Shown here: in pieces, positions 1-13,007 of the stretch | Position numbering within the stretch: the stretch's first letter is position 1 | Layout of the letters: each line of letters starts with the position of its first letter | NCBI GenBank assembly: GCA_012295275.1 | Contig: CM022665.1 | Span: 9,600,476 to 9,664,475, forward strand | Length of the DNA: 64,000 nucleotides | Direction: 5' to 3' | Source: Chrysomallon squamiferum | Taxonomy: Eukaryota > Mollusca > Gastropoda > Neomphalida > Peltospiridae | Notes under the pieces: model-generated | Told to the model about the DNA's origin: nothing | Database searches by the model: none | Seen by the model: only the letters and a program-made list of their open reading frames with translations | Program-made: the position numbers and the translations under genes

Positions 1-2464
1 CTGTTTTATAGTATTACTTCTTTGTGAAACTATTTTATCTGGGGTTTTTTGTAGGAGGTTTCTATTTTATTATACTTCCAATTCAAAACTATTTCCATCA
101 TTCTTACAAGTTATGATGTTATTCTCACTAGTGTGTGATGCCACTTATTGTATCCTGATGCAACATTACTTCTTTGTTCTTAGGCTTCTCTTTTTTCCAA
201 TATTCCCTGCTCTGTCCCTATCCTCTGATGTGTCTTCGGTTTCTGTATCATCAACAGTTGATAATGGTACACTAACTCTTTCATCTCATTTTGATACAGT
301 TTATGTATTAAAATATGTTTTCATCCCAAATCCTTTTACATTAGATTTCTGATCATATGTTGCAACTGTGAAACTCTTTCTGGCAATATTTCAGATCTCT
401 GTTTTATCACAGGTTGCCATTAGAATTCTATTTTCTCTAGTGTCTGATATTTCTGACCATTTAGATTTCTCTTTTATTTTATGTCACAGATCTCCATTTT
501 CTCATTCTTTGTCTATGTCACTTTATGTTACTATCATCTAATAGTTTATCTTTCACAATGCATTTTGCTTACAAAACTATTTCTTGTACTGTATAAGGTC
601 TCTGTTTAATCATTTGTTGCTGGCAAAGCACTGTTTCCAACTCTTTCCATAGGTTTCTTGTTTCCATTCATATATTTCATACTGCAAAACTCTTTAGCTG
701 TCTTAAGTCTTTTTTTTATCATATATAGCCTTGCATTACTATTTTCTCTAATGTTTCTTTTATAATACTTCTCCAGTCCAGTACTATTTCATATGGTTTC
801 TTACATTTCTCTCTTCAAATGTTGCCTTTGTGACTCAGTTTGCTCTCAGACCTATATTTTATCATTAACTGCCAGCAAAATGCTATTTAATCTCTTCTTG
901 TAGGTTTCTATTTTATAAAAAAAAAACGTCCCTAAATCATTTCCTTTGATATGTTAGGTCTCTGTTTTAACATTTGTTACCAGTTCAGCACTATTAGTAT
1001 TATCTCTGTTTTATGTTTCCATTTTAGAAATACTTCCTCCCTTCCCACATGATACTGTTTTATCATATAGTTCAGCTATGAAACTTTCTTATCATAGTTT
1101 CATCTTGCAGCCCTATTTTCTGTAGGTCTCTCTTTTAACTTTCTGTGCCAGTGCAGCAGTTTTCCTGTCTATCTATAAGTTTCTGTTTTAAATGCTGAAC
1201 TATTTTGTAGGTCTCTTTCTCATCATCATTACCAGTTCAACACTGTTTCCGCTCTTTACACTGATTTCAGTTTTATGTGTTTTCATTCTGAAACTATTTT
1301 TCCTAGTGTGTCAGGTTTTTTACCACTAGAACACTAGTTCCTCTTTCCGTGGGTTTCTATTTTATATTTCTTTGCTAAACTTTTTCTTCTAGTGTCTTCA
1401 GTTTTATAACATGTTTTCACTGCAAAACTATTTCTTCTGTTTCTTAGGTGTCTGTTTTATAATTCTTTGCCAGAGCGGCATTACTTCCCGTAAGTTTCTG
1501 TTTTTTTAATGTCTTCATTCTAAAACTATTTCCTCTCCTGCCATAGTTTTATCATATGCTTCCATTTCAGAACTGTTTCTTCCTTTTTGACATTTTTCTT
1601 ATGTATATCCTCTGCAAAACTTATTCCAATGCCTTAGGTTTCTTTTTTCTGACTTTAAGTTGTGATTTTGTTTTCTCAGTTGTCTTAGGTTTCTCTTTTA
1701 TCATTTGTATATTAGCCTTATGTCTTCTTTTCCCAATGGTTTCTGTTTTATAATATGTTTCACTGAGAATTTATTTCTTCTCTGTCCAATTATTAGTTGC
1801 TGATGCAGTAATACTTCAGCTTTTCATATAGATTTCTGTTTTATCGTTTTTGCTGCAAAATATTTCTTCTGAAGTCTTAAGTTTTATTATAGTTTCTCAC
1901 TGAGGCACTACTTATTTAGGCCCCTTAGGTTTCTCTGTTTTTGAGATACAACTGTTGTAACCCACTTTTCTCAAGTGTCTTTCATTTCTGTTGTATTATT
2001 TGCTTCCAGAGTATCACTGTTTCCTCTCTTTACGTAGTTTTCATTTCAAAACTTTCTTATACCATCTTAAAAATCTCTTTTTTCATATAATGTCTTGTGA
2101 TACTATTTTTTCTAGTGTCTGATGTTTCCTTTATAATATTTTTCTCTTGCTACAATAATTCTGGCCTCTTATGTTTCTCTTTTCTTCAGATGTTGCTGTT
2201 GTGACCCAGTTTTCTCAAATATCTTAGGTCTGTTAACATTTGTTGCCTGTGTATCACCATTTCTTCTCTTCCCATAGCTTCCAGTTTTATAACATTTTAT
2301 TTTTGCAAAACAATTACTCTTGTTTTAGGTTTCTCTTTTATCCATTTGTGCCAGTGCAGCACAATTTTCTCTCTTTCCATAGATTTCAATCTTTCTTTTT
2401 CTAGTGTCTTCAATTGGACTTTTTCATTCCTTGCCAATGCAGTACTCTAACTAACCTCTCTTCT

Positions 2465-3685
2465 CACAACTTTCTGTTTTTTAATGTTTTCATTCTTAAA
2501 AGATATCTTCTTGTGTGTTTCAGTATTTGTTGCTGGTGCAGGACTACTTGCTCTTTTTTTTCTGTTTTATAATATGTTTTTGTTGTGAAACTGTTTTCTT
2601 TAGTGTCCTAAGTCTCTGTTTTATTATGTAATGACCCCTGTGCAACACTATCTGATCTCTTCATATAGACTTCTGTTCTATCACACTTTTCTTCTGTATG
2701 TTCAGTATTTATCATTTGCACAGCATGTCTTCCTCTTTCAGTAGCTCTCTGTATTCTAATTTGTTTCTGTTTAGAAACTACTTCCTCTCTTTCAACAGGT
2801 TTCTATATTGTAATAATTATATTTTCGTTGCTAAAATATTTTGTCTAATGTCTTAGGTCTCTGTTTTAACATATGTTGCAAAAGAAACACTACTTCATTT
2901 CTTTGCATAAATTTCTGTTTTATAATAGTTTTCACTGTCAAAATATTTCTTCTAATGTCTTATGTCTCTGTTTTCTCATTCATTTTGAATGTAACACTTC
3001 TCCCTCTCTATCTGAAGATTTCTGTTTTGTAATATGTTTTCACTGTAAAACTGTCTTCTCTAGTTTGTTGTTTCAGATTTATCTTATGTTTGTGTTGTGA
3101 TATGTTTTTCTGTTACACCACAAATTTCTGTTTTATTGAGTGTTCGTGGTGTGACAGAATTAGTTCTAGTGTGACAGATTTCTGTGTCTTGGACACAACT
3201 TTCTTTTGCTATACTGTTTCATCAGTCCTTTTGGGTTTTTGTTTCTTCAGTGCAAAACTTTTTTTTGTTTTACCGTATTTCGTACTGTAGCTCTATTTGT
3301 TATGGTGTTTTAGATTTCTCTTTTATCATATGTTGTTGTGGCAACAGCCTTTTCTGTAGTTCCACTATTTACTGTTGGTTTGTCCTCAAACAAAATTATT
3401 TAATTGTTTCAGAAGTTCCTCCTGTTAGATGGCTTCTGTGATCTTGTGAACAGGTACTGAAAAAAAAAAATAACTAAAATAAATATTAGTGTGGTTGGTT
3501 CTGATTCTTGTTCTCACTTTGTCTTTCTTTCCAAGACGAAAATGTGTGTATGCTTGTATACATTTATATTTTTGTTTGTGCATCTATATGTTTGAGCTAG
3601 TGCATGTGTATGTGTGTGTGTGTATGCATTTACATGTGTATAAATATATATTTCCATCAAAAGGAATCATCTAGATAAGGAACAT
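2465..3685 (+). repeat. Tandem segmental duplication, copy 1
   Basis: This matches 3692-4987 at high identity over its length, including the non-periodic tail 'ccatcaaaagg...atctagataagg'. The offset grows from about 1228 to 1345 bases because copy 2 carries roughly one additional dimer repeat near 3950-4070. Confidence 0.85.
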
Positions 3686-3691
3686 TATACA

Positions 3692-4987
3692 CAGCTTTCT
3701 GTTTTTCAATGTTTCATTCTTAAATTATTTGTTCTTGTGTTAAGCCCCTGTTTCAATATTTGTTGCAGGTGCAGGTCTACTTACACTTTTTCTACTTGTT
3801 TCTCTTTTATAATACATTTTTGTTGTGAAACTGTTTCTTTTAGTGTGCTAAGTCTCTGAGTTCATTCAGCAACACTATTTGATCTTTTCATATATGATTT
3901 TGTTTTATAACTTTTTTTATATATATATATCTTCAGTATCTGTTTTATCATTCACACAGGATTTTCTCTCATTCAATAGGTTTCTGTTTTATAATTTTTT
4001 CTTTGCTAAAGTTTTTCTTCTAGTGTCTTAGCTTTTTCTTTTTTTTTTCATTCTGTTCCAGTGCCTCATCTTTACCTCTCTTTCAGTAGCTCTCTGTATT
4101 CTAATTTGTTTCTGTTTAGAAACTACTTCCTCTCTTTCAACAGGTTTCTATATTGTAATAATTATATTTTTGTTGCTAAAATATTTCGTCTAATGTCTTA
4201 GGTCTCTGTTTTAACATATGTTGCAAAAGAAGCACTACTTCATTTCTTTGCATAAATTTCTGTTTTATAATAGTTTTCACTGTCAAAAAATTTCTTCTAA
4301 TGTCTTAGGTCTCTGTTTTCTCATTCATTTTGAATGTAACACTTCTCCCTCTCTATCTGAAGATTTCTGTTTTGTAATATGTTTTCACTGTAAAACTGTC
4401 TTCTCTTGTTTGTTGTTTCAGATTTATCTTATGTTTGTGTTGTGATATGTTTTTCTGTTACACCACAAATTTCTGTTTTATTGAATGTTCATGGTGTGAC
4501 AGAATTAGTTCTAGTGTGACAGATTTCTGTGTCTTGGACACAACTTTCTTTTGTTAGACTGTTTCATCAGTCCTTTTGGGTTTTTGTTTCTTCAGTGCAA
4601 AACTTTTTTTTGTTTTACCATACTTTGTACAGTAGCTCTATTTCTTATTTCTTGTGGTGTTTTAGATTTCTCTTTTATCATATGTTGTTGTGGCAACAGT
4701 CTTTTCTGTAGTTCCACTATTTACTGTTGGTTTGTCCTCAAACAAAATTATTTAATTGTTTCAGAAGTTCCTCCTGTTAGATGGCTTCTGTGGTCTTGCG
4801 AACCAGTACTATAAAAATAAATAAAATAAATATTAGTGTGATTCGTTCTGATTCCTGTTCTCACTTTGTCTTTCTTTCAAAGAAGAAAATGTTTGTGTTA
4901 GTATATGTGTATGTGTTTTTTGTGTATATATTTGCATGTCTATAGATATGGTGTATTTCCATCAAAAGGTATTATCTAGATAAGGGA
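3692..4987 (+). repeat. Tandem segmental duplication, copy 2
   Basis: This is the second copy of 2465-3685. From about 4080 onward the two are nearly identical apart from scattered substitutions. The duplication includes one extra repeat unit and ends just before the AATAAA and A tract. Confidence 0.85.
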
Positions 4988-4997
4988 CAAAATATTG

Positions 4998-5044
4998 AAT
5001 AAACATTAATTTTATGTTTCGTTAAAAAAAAAAAAAAAAAAAAA
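4998..5044 (+). other. AATAAA followed by a genomic A tract
   Basis: AATAAA lies at 4998-5003, followed by 20 bases and then an uninterrupted run of about 21 A (5024-5044). This spacing is typical of a polyadenylated RNA 3' end copied into DNA. It sits exactly at the 3' edge of the T-rich array. Confidence 0.55.
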
Positions 5045-6373
5045 CCATTTCTGGAATTCTTGAACAGTGAAAATATTTTTGAATTTCACTTCATTTTTTA
5101 ATCACTTCTGTCAAAACTTAATGCATTAGAACAGATCTCTGGACATAGTCAAATGATTTATAATACTTAAAAAAGGAATAGAGTAACTTTTTAACCACAC
5201 CTGAAATAGTCCTTCACTAAATGTTGTGTACAATCACTGTTGTTTCTTTTAAACTCAGCTGTTCTTTCTCAAATGAAAATACTGCTTTGCTGATCATTTA
5301 AAACTGATGCAAGAAATATTCTACAGTAATATACACTTACTTTTATTTATTGAGCAAGAAAAACAATTTACTTACATACATAGATCTCTGTGTATTATGT
5401 GCTACATTTAATGTCGGTGGATGCTGAAAGGGTGTGTTTATTAACCCCACCAAACCATCCGTCATATATTAAATGAAACTCGAAATAATTTGCTAGACAA
5501 ATTTGAAACTATTTTTAAACAAAATATGACTAACAATTTTAGTTGTTTTGACGTTCTGTGTATGTATGTGTGTGCATGTATGTCAGTATGTATGTATGTA
5601 TGTGTATATGTTTGTAAAATGCTTAAAATAAGAGGTAAGAGCTGATTAATTAACTATTATGCATTAAAAATGGTCTCACAAATTGCTTTTTTTTTTATTT
5701 CTCTTCATATCATTATGCATATTTAGCCATTCTAAGCCCTGCACATGACCTGTGACATATTAGAATCTATATGTTCATTTTGGTATCCTTTGTATTGTTA
5801 ATGAATGAATGGAATTAGTTTTGGCCAATTAATTCTTTTATAAATTCTAAAATCCCCAATTGTGCTGCTGTTGATTATCAACAAAAGTTTGAAAAGGTAA
5901 TTTATTTTTTGTTGTTTCTGAAAGATGTTATGTTTAAGCATGTATGGCCATATCATTGTAGTCGATTGGTATGGATGGTGAAACTCAGGAACCAATTTTA
6001 TTTGACATTTCAAACAAAGTCAGTATAGGGTCCAGCATTGATGTAATAAGCTGTAGGCATATGCTCTACATGCAAGTGTGTTTAGTAATTTTTCTTTTGA
6101 CAAAAAATAAAGATGGGTGATGCATATATATGTTAGAAAACTGCAGGTGGTTGTGTCCAAAATTTTGGATTTAAAAAAAAAAGAACTAACAGCAAGCCAC
6201 GTATCACATATTTATGTATGTGTCTTTTTTTGAATAAATATTTATAATTTCATTCGTTTTATATTGACTACTGCAGTTATTGAACATTTTATTTACAAAC
6301 ATATAAATTACCAAAGTTTCATATCATTTCACTGTTATAAATATCATAATTAATTTTACTCAGCTTGACAGAA

Positions 6374-6404
<31 letters not shown>

Positions 6405-7992
6405 GAGTGACGAAAACCATATTAAAAGCAATATATATCGAAACAAAATTTTTTAGTGATGTTTTTAATTTTTGCTACTTATGGTACCCAAACAATCACA
6501 TATTACAGGAAAAATTATGAATTTAAATAATTTTATATTATTATTAAATTGTACATACAATTTAAAAGGAAGTTTATTATACTTTTTACCAGAATTATTC
6601 AAATGAAAATCACGGTGTTTTGATGTGCCAACTGTCGAATCGTTCAGTATGTTATGCGACAGTAATCACCAAAATAACATTGTTGTGTGAAAGTCTAATC
6701 GGATGTGCACAAAAGAAACGATTACACAATGACAAAAGAAAAGAAAATGTCTAGTTTATTGGCTTAATAATACCATCAGTGTATGACGATGGTTTCATTA
6801 TCCTGTTCTAAGCTTAAAATAAAATTAAAATAATTTTAAAAATGTTTATTATTATATTTTTTAAATCTTCACATAGCGTTTGCGTCTCTAATATAGAATA
6901 AGGACGTCACAGTACCCGTGACCCAACAGCTCAAAATACATCAGCTCTCGCAGTCAAGTGTCAGATGGGTTATTATTTATTTGTATGTTAATTTTCTAAT
7001 ATTGATGGTGTATAAAACATGTTTTATATACGACCTGTATCTTTAAAAATATGCAAAATAAATAAAATAAAATAAAATAAAACAAATAATAAATAAATAA
7101 TAAATAAATAAAATTGATGATGACCTGTTTATAAATTATTTATTGGTACTTTAGTAACTAATAAAAATAGAATGGATATATTTCAGAGACAACTCGTTTC
7201 GTATGTGTTAATCCTGCATCGTCATAGCAGTGGTGTGAATTGATGGCTATTGTTGAAGGGAAAATACAAAGGTTCTTGGTTACTTTGATTATCTGTATTA
7301 TTGTAGAACTGTAATGAAATATAAAAATTAAGCTAAGTAAAGGATGTATACTTATGTATACCAATGAACATAGTAATGAAAACACTTTCCATTGATGCCT
7401 TACATGGCTATTTATTTCATGAAAATTAATGTGCCTTACAAACTGATTTTATAAGCATACAAAATTACAGTACAACACAAACAACAAAATGTGTGTGCTG
7501 TTTTACCTATATAAATATAGCCTAAACAGCTACTGAATCCCTGTATTTTCAGTGCTATCATCCTATTTTATATTCAGGACACCCCAAAGCTTTGTTTGTT
7601 TGTTTGTTTTTGGGTTTTTTTAAACTTAAAAAAGGTTTGTTAAAATGAAAGTGGTGTACGAAGTGTCACATGTAGCTCATGGTCTAACTCATTATTTTAG
7701 TTCTTATGACGTTCTGTTTATTGCATTTTATTTCTAAATAAAAATACAAAAAAAAAAAAAAAAATTAAATTTAAAAAAATGAAATAATAATAACAGCAAC
7801 AATAAAAAAAAAAATTTTAAGAAAATAAACAACACTAATAAGAAGAAGATGAAGTCATTTATAAAATCAGTCTAGGTACAGAATAATTCTTTAACGAAGC
7901 TCAGTCTTTTAACTAAATGTTAACTACAATGCCAATGTTACCACTTTTAAATATAGAAATCCACTTCTTTCTTTTTTTTTTTCTTTTTCTTC

Positions 7993-8023
<31 letters not shown>

Positions 8024-8299
8024 TCGCCACTACTATTTAAAACTGAACGATGGAAAAAATATTAAATAAGATAAAGATAATGTATTAAATTTTCACTTAA
8101 TCTGTGGAATCCCCGGCAGCAGAATCTTAAGCCCATGATGCATTAATCCGACACAACCGTTAAATTTAGCTAGAGTTAACGATAAACAAGAAACAAGAAA
8201 AAGCAAAAACAAAACCCCCCAATTAAACAAACAAACAAAACTAATGATATCTAATTACTTAGCTAGCTCATTGCTTTACGCAAAGCAATTAATATTCTT

Positions 8300-8700
8300 T
8301 TTCGTAACCAACTGCCGAATTCCTTTACCAGAATGTATTTTCTGAACACAGCCGACTTTTGGTTTACTTCGTAATTTGAAATATAACGCATAATGACGCA
8401 CCTGTGATTCGTTACTTTGTTCGGTGATATCCGTCATCGTTTTGTCCTTCGTATCAGTGATTTAAAAAAAAAAAAATATAATTTTTAAAAATTCTGTTGG
8501 TGTTGTGAAAAAAAAAAAAAAAAAAAATATCAATACAGAAGAAGAAAAAATTAAATTCTTATCAACAATTGGTTTATTTGTTTCAGTTAATCAAGAGGTG
8601 ATGTTTCTCCATTAAATTTGGTGATAAATATGACGTCACTGGTTTCCCTCACCTGGCGATATTTACAAAAGAAATAAAGTGTGCGACTATTGACTGCGAT
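8300..8700. promoter_or_regulatory. CpG-retaining promoter-like region with a CRE palindrome
   Basis: About eleven CpGs occur in the first 155 bases, followed by a full cAMP-response-element palindrome, TGACGTCA (8631-8638), and further CpGs near 8658-8700. It lies about 1 kb upstream of the candidate 5' exon at 9712, so it could be the gene's promoter. No TATA box or start site can be assigned. Confidence 0.35.
8631..8638. promoter_or_regulatory. CRE palindrome TGACGTCA
   Basis: An exact 8-bp CREB/ATF consensus site in the promoter-like region. Confidence 0.4.
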
Positions 8701-8866
8701 AATTCTAATTTAGAAAACCACAAAATACTAACCATGAAACTTATTTTCTGGTTGAAAGTACTTGAAGTCAATAATAAATAAATAATAATATCACTATTAT
8801 AACGAATAAATTAATAATAATAAAATAATAATAGTAATAAATAAAAATAGATAAATGAACAAATTA

Positions 8867-8926
<60 letters not shown>
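8867..8926. repeat. (TAA)n microsatellite
   Basis: About 20 uninterrupted TAA/AAT triplets, flanked by degenerate AATA-rich sequence from about 8770. Confidence 0.95.
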
Positions 8927-8929
<3 letters not shown>

Positions 8930-9159
8930 CTGGGAGTCATCTTTGTTTACCTTTTTCTTTGACATGTCTTTTTTACAAAGAAAATTAAACTAGTTGATAC
9001 TGTTTGATTAAAATTTACATTAACTTTTATTTAAAAAATAAACGTGAAATTTCTTGTCAGAACTTGAGTAATAGTAACATTACTGAATTTTATAAATATA
9101 TAATTCTCCTGTTTCTAATTTTTAATGATTTACACCACATGTTTTAGTAATGTCTAATG

Positions 9160-9449
9160 CATAGGTTTTCAACGTAAGGGTCGCCAGCCTTTTTTCTGAG
9201 GGTCGCGTGATCGTTCTTGAGCGAAGGTATGTTTTAGCTTTTTTCATCTTGACTTGGAAGTGGAATAAATAAAAACATGTAGATAGGTTTGGGACCCGTC
9301 ATAGTGAATATAGATTCCTTTTGTACTGTCTTTGGTTGATGAAAATATGGTAACCCTAGATATTATTGAATCAAAATGTTTAAAGGGGTCATCGGTCATA
9401 CTGAGTTGCTCATAAAAGGTCGCGGTATGAAAAAGGTTGACAACCAGTG
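9160..9449 (+). mobile_element. Non-autonomous hAT-type DNA transposon relic (290 bp)
   Basis: The left end starts CATAGGTTTTCAAC and continues with GGGTCGC. The right end, read on the minus strand, starts CACTGGTTGTCAACC and continues with CCGCGACC. These match the known hAT/Charlie-type terminal inverted repeat pattern (CAnnGGTTnTCAACC with GGGTCGC). The ends are flanked by 8-bp duplications, GTCTAATG (9152-9159) and GTCTAATA (9450-9457), differing at one base, as expected for an old hAT insertion. There is no transposase frame inside, so it is a deletion derivative or MITE. Its high CpG content at the ends contrasts with its surroundings. Confidence 0.8.
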
Positions 9450-9711
9450 GTCTAATAGATCATCATGTTCAAATGAGTATTTGATGTACAGAATGCAAAT
9501 CAATTTTAACCATTAGCTATTAAACATTAGGTAATAATATTATGGTATATATTTCATAATTAATGCTTCCACCAATTAATAACACATGACATATCATTTA
9601 TAGGTAGTTTTATAATCAGGAAAGCAAGCATCTTAGGATATATTAAATTATGATGTAAATATTTGAATTTAGCCTATATGTAATTATAATTTGATTAAAA
9701 TTTATCTTCAG

Positions 9712-9786
9712 GTGCTAAACAACATTCATACAGTGAAGGTATCTGACAGGAATCAGGATGAGAGAACCTGGAACTTTTCTACCAGA
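9712..9786 (+). other. Candidate 5' exon carrying a short upstream ORF
   Basis: The block is preceded by TTTATCTTCAG and followed by AGA|GTAAGT, a full-consensus donor. It holds an ATG at 9758 with A at -3. If joined to the exon at 13592, that ATG opens 18 codons (MREPGTFLPDMSDKLYTD) in the same frame as the main protein. The frame is then closed by TAG at 13617-13619, so most of this exon is probably 5' untranslated sequence. A stop (TAA, 9715-9717) lies upstream of the ATG in this frame. The exon could belong to another transcript, because only splice signals support the join. Confidence 0.4.
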
Positions 9787-10849
9787 GTAAGTAAACAGTT
9801 TACATCTGAATAATTTCTCCACCTGCTTCTTACGTGTGATAAAATATGTAAGTTGTAATCAGAAATGTAGCTGTGTTATGTTTTACTGAATACTATTGGT
9901 CATTACAAACAGTCCATGCAACAGCATGGTAATCAGCATCCATAGAGATTGTTCTAGAATTTTTAATTATTCATGTAGTTTGTTTTCCAGTGGCCTTGAA
10001 GTATTTTTTATTATTATTTTTTTTGACATATATTTATTATTATTATTATAGAAAATATTTTCATCAGAACCATATATTTTACAGTAATAATCACCGATTC
10101 ACTGGTAGTTAATAAGTTAGTAATATAGTAAGAACATTTGTTGAGTGAATTTTACTCTTTATTTATTTACATTTGCAGATAGCCTGTGCAGAAAGCTGAT
10201 GAACAGTGCAAGTTGATAAAAAAAAAACTATCTCAAATATCATCACACAGAGTCACTGACCTTCATAGCATAGATTTGTTCTTCATTCTAGAAGACAATT
10301 TAATTTATTTGTACTTTAGCTTAAACATAACATATTTTACATATCTTTATTGTTATAATCAGTTTTAAGCTTTAAAGTTTTATAATAAAAAGTAACCATT
10401 TTATTTTGGTTATCCATAAATACACTGTATTGTACACATACATATATATTATGTCCGTCGTTTGTTCAAGAATAAATATATTTCATGCAAATACTGGAAA
10501 TCTTACTATCTTGTTAAAAACGTTTTACTGTTGCTATGTAATATAACATATACGTACATGTATACCAATATATATTTAGATGTGATACATTACAGTTATT
10601 TTATTTAAAGTGAAATATTTACATTTTATTCTAAAATGGTTTATAATTATGTAAAATTATTAATGTATATATATAGCTTATTAAGAACCAGTAATTTCAG
10701 TCTTTCGGGAATTCTGGATTATCTTCAATTTCGAATCAACTGAACCGTGTCTTACCATTAGTGAAAATAAGACGCAAAGTTCTGCTTTAACAAATATGTA
10801 AGCATACCATAATAATAAAAACTCTTCCGTTTTGGAGTGACCACGAACA

Positions 10850-11850
10850 TGTACACATGCACGCACACATACACACACGTTTATAATCACATCGCATCAC
10901 GATACACGAGAAAATTATTTTAATTTTAATGACTGTTAAACAAACAAAAAACCATTCACACATTATGATGGTCGTTAAAGCGGACGAAGCACACGATAAA
11001 CGTAGTTAACAGTCATTTAAGTATTAAAAAGAAGGGTTAATATTTTCAGTATAAAAAGGAAAGTCAGATTAAAAGAAAATAAAGACTGAGATAAATACAA
11101 AAACAAAAAAACAAAAAAAACAAAACAAAAACAGAACAAGAATACTATAAAAAATTAAATTAGTTTATATTTGATGAACAAAACAGTGGAAAAATGACAA
11201 AGACATGAACGTTAAGAAAAAAAGCAAGAAAAAATGAAAAAGAAAAAACATTTTAACTAAACAGACTAGAATGTTTATTAAACGTTTATTAGTATGTAAA
11301 CATATCCGTGTAACAAAGCTTTCAGTTTGTACAGACGGGAGCGTTCGTGCAGTACCCGTTTTATTGTACCATTATAAATTAATAATATTTTCCAGTATTT
11401 CATGTTATACTACAAAACATGTCCGTCTTAATCGATTAATAATTTATCATATGCTGGCAAAAGACTCCATGTTATCACGACAGCCCACTAATAGCCAGGT
11501 TTAAGGCGTTTAATACCGACATTATGTTGTATACGGAAATGAAAATTGATCAAAAGAGACCGCAGGTGCTTGCTAAATGTACTGTTGCCATGTAATACCA
11601 CGTGACACGCGCTTGACAGGGTAATGCAATGGGTTAGCGGATGACTGTACGTCGGTGAATATCTTATGTTTTTGCATGTTTAAAAGTGGAAAGTCAACAA
11701 ATGTTGCGATGACAGAACCGTTGGTTGAAGTTAACATATTATTACGGATTTTTCTAGCTCGTCGTATGCTAGCGACAAACTTGGTTAGTGACTGTTATTA
11801 ATAACGGAATTTAGTGTTATGTTTCATACTTGACACGCTTATACCCAGGC
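10850..11850. promoter_or_regulatory. CpG-retaining block, possible alternative promoter
   Basis: CpGs recur throughout and are densest at 11500-11845 (about 19 in 345 bases). An E-box CACGTG followed by AC lies at 11599-11604. The AT-rich sequence that follows has almost no CpG for several kilobases. It sits about 1.8 kb upstream of the start-codon exon and could be an alternative promoter, or one for an unseen minus-strand gene. Confidence 0.35.
11599..11604. promoter_or_regulatory. E-box CACGTG
   Basis: A palindromic E-box in the context CCACGTGAC, the USF/MITF-type core, within the CpG-rich block. Confidence 0.35.
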
Positions 11851-13007
11851 TGTGTAGATTTTGTACATTTTTGTTATTTGTACTGTCTATAAAATAACGT
11901 GTAAAAAAAGTAATAAAACAATGCACATGTTTAAAATAAGATGAAATGGAAAGAATGCTTCTGATTTATTTTATATGTGATAAATATCATTAATTCAAAG
12001 GTGAGCTGGTCAATAATTTTTACTTTCGTTGTGTTAGTCTTTCTTCTGTCTTGTTCTTTTCTTTTGATTCTTCATGTTAACACTCTTGTTTACCTCTTTG
12101 CAACGGATTGTCAAACAATTGGCATACCTCCAAACACAAGATCAAGCTTGCTTGTATGTAGTCTTATTAAATGTTATTGTATGGTTAGGTACTTATACAG
12201 AAAGAAATATCTTTCTAAGACATCTTAACTTGAGTTGAATTGTGGTATAGTAATTTAATACAGAAATAAAAGTTGTACACACTCAGATTTAATACCTGTG
12301 TATATTTATAACACGATTATTTTCTTTGGTGCCATAACTATGCCTAAAATGATAATATCCTATATAAAGTAATAATAATAAGAAGAAGAAGAAGAAGAAA
12401 TAGCCTGTAACATTTATTTTAACAGTAATTGTTAAAAATAAGAGTTTTAAAATGCATAATTGTATAATAAATACTTATTACCTTTTGGATTGTGAAAAAA
12501 ATTAAATATTTTTTATTTTTTATTACTTGCATACATTTGAAAACAAAAATTTGAATATTCATGAGTTTATTCATTGTTAGTTTCTAATTAAAATGACATA
12601 ATCTAAAGTCTTATAAAAAAAAGATTTATATTTATTTATCATTTGTCTGAGATTTAGTCATTGTTAACAGTTGCTGATTATGACTTCTACAAAGTCCCTT
12701 TACTTTAGGCACTGACAAACCCTACCTGTTTATTTATATAGATATTAAAAGATTTGTCAGTTATATAAAATGATTATACTTGGTACTTACAGTGTTTTTC
12801 TGCTTATCTAGCAAATTAGAAAAATGCTGTCTGAACAGCTTTTATGTTTATTTCAAAATTTCTTTATTTTTATGGATTAAATGTTCTAACTGTTTTTGCA
12901 TTTTATGTAAGTTTCTCAGGAAGAGTAGATCATCTGAGGCTATCATTTTCATCTGTACATAATGATTTAAAATTAATGGTTGTAGTGAAAAGAATAACAT
13001 AATTTGT

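Larger units (their letters stand above)
1..4990 (+). repeat. T-rich degenerate dimeric tandem repeat (about 105-115 bp period)
   Basis: Phrases such as TTTCTGTTTTAT recur about every 50-55 bases. Two alternating half-units are seen. One is like 'catttgttgccagtgcagca' followed by a CT-rich 'ctctttccatagg'. The other is like 'aatatgttttcactgcaaaa' followed by 'tatttcttctagtgtcttag'. Copies are diverged, with many indels. The strand is strongly pyrimidine-biased. The array continues beyond the left edge of the window. The small ORFs in it are in low-complexity sequence and are not considered genes. Confidence 0.85.
5045..9151. other. Non-coding AT-rich region upstream of the gene
   Basis: No credible exon was found on either strand. 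It holds a T tract (6379-6404), AAAT/AAAAT runs (about 7050-7115), A tracts (7749-7764, 8000-8022, 8509-8527) and a TAA microsatellite. CpG dinucleotides are more common from about 6600 onward than in the gene body. At 7185-7260 the minus strand reads 'gacgatgcaggattaacaca' followed by 'tacgaaacgagttgtctc'. This resembles the end of a dispersed element, but only one copy is seen here. Confidence 0.5.

Noticed and set aside
3184-4814. Phe/Cys-rich ORFs of 75-87 residues in two similar copies
   Set aside because: The similarity follows from the DNA duplication. The sequence is T-rich repeat, so apparent conservation of the frames is not evidence of coding.
11271-11504. 77-residue ORF in the CpG-rich block
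   Set aside because: No splice signals, no start context and AT-type codon choice; the CpGs are explained better by an unmethylated regulatory region.
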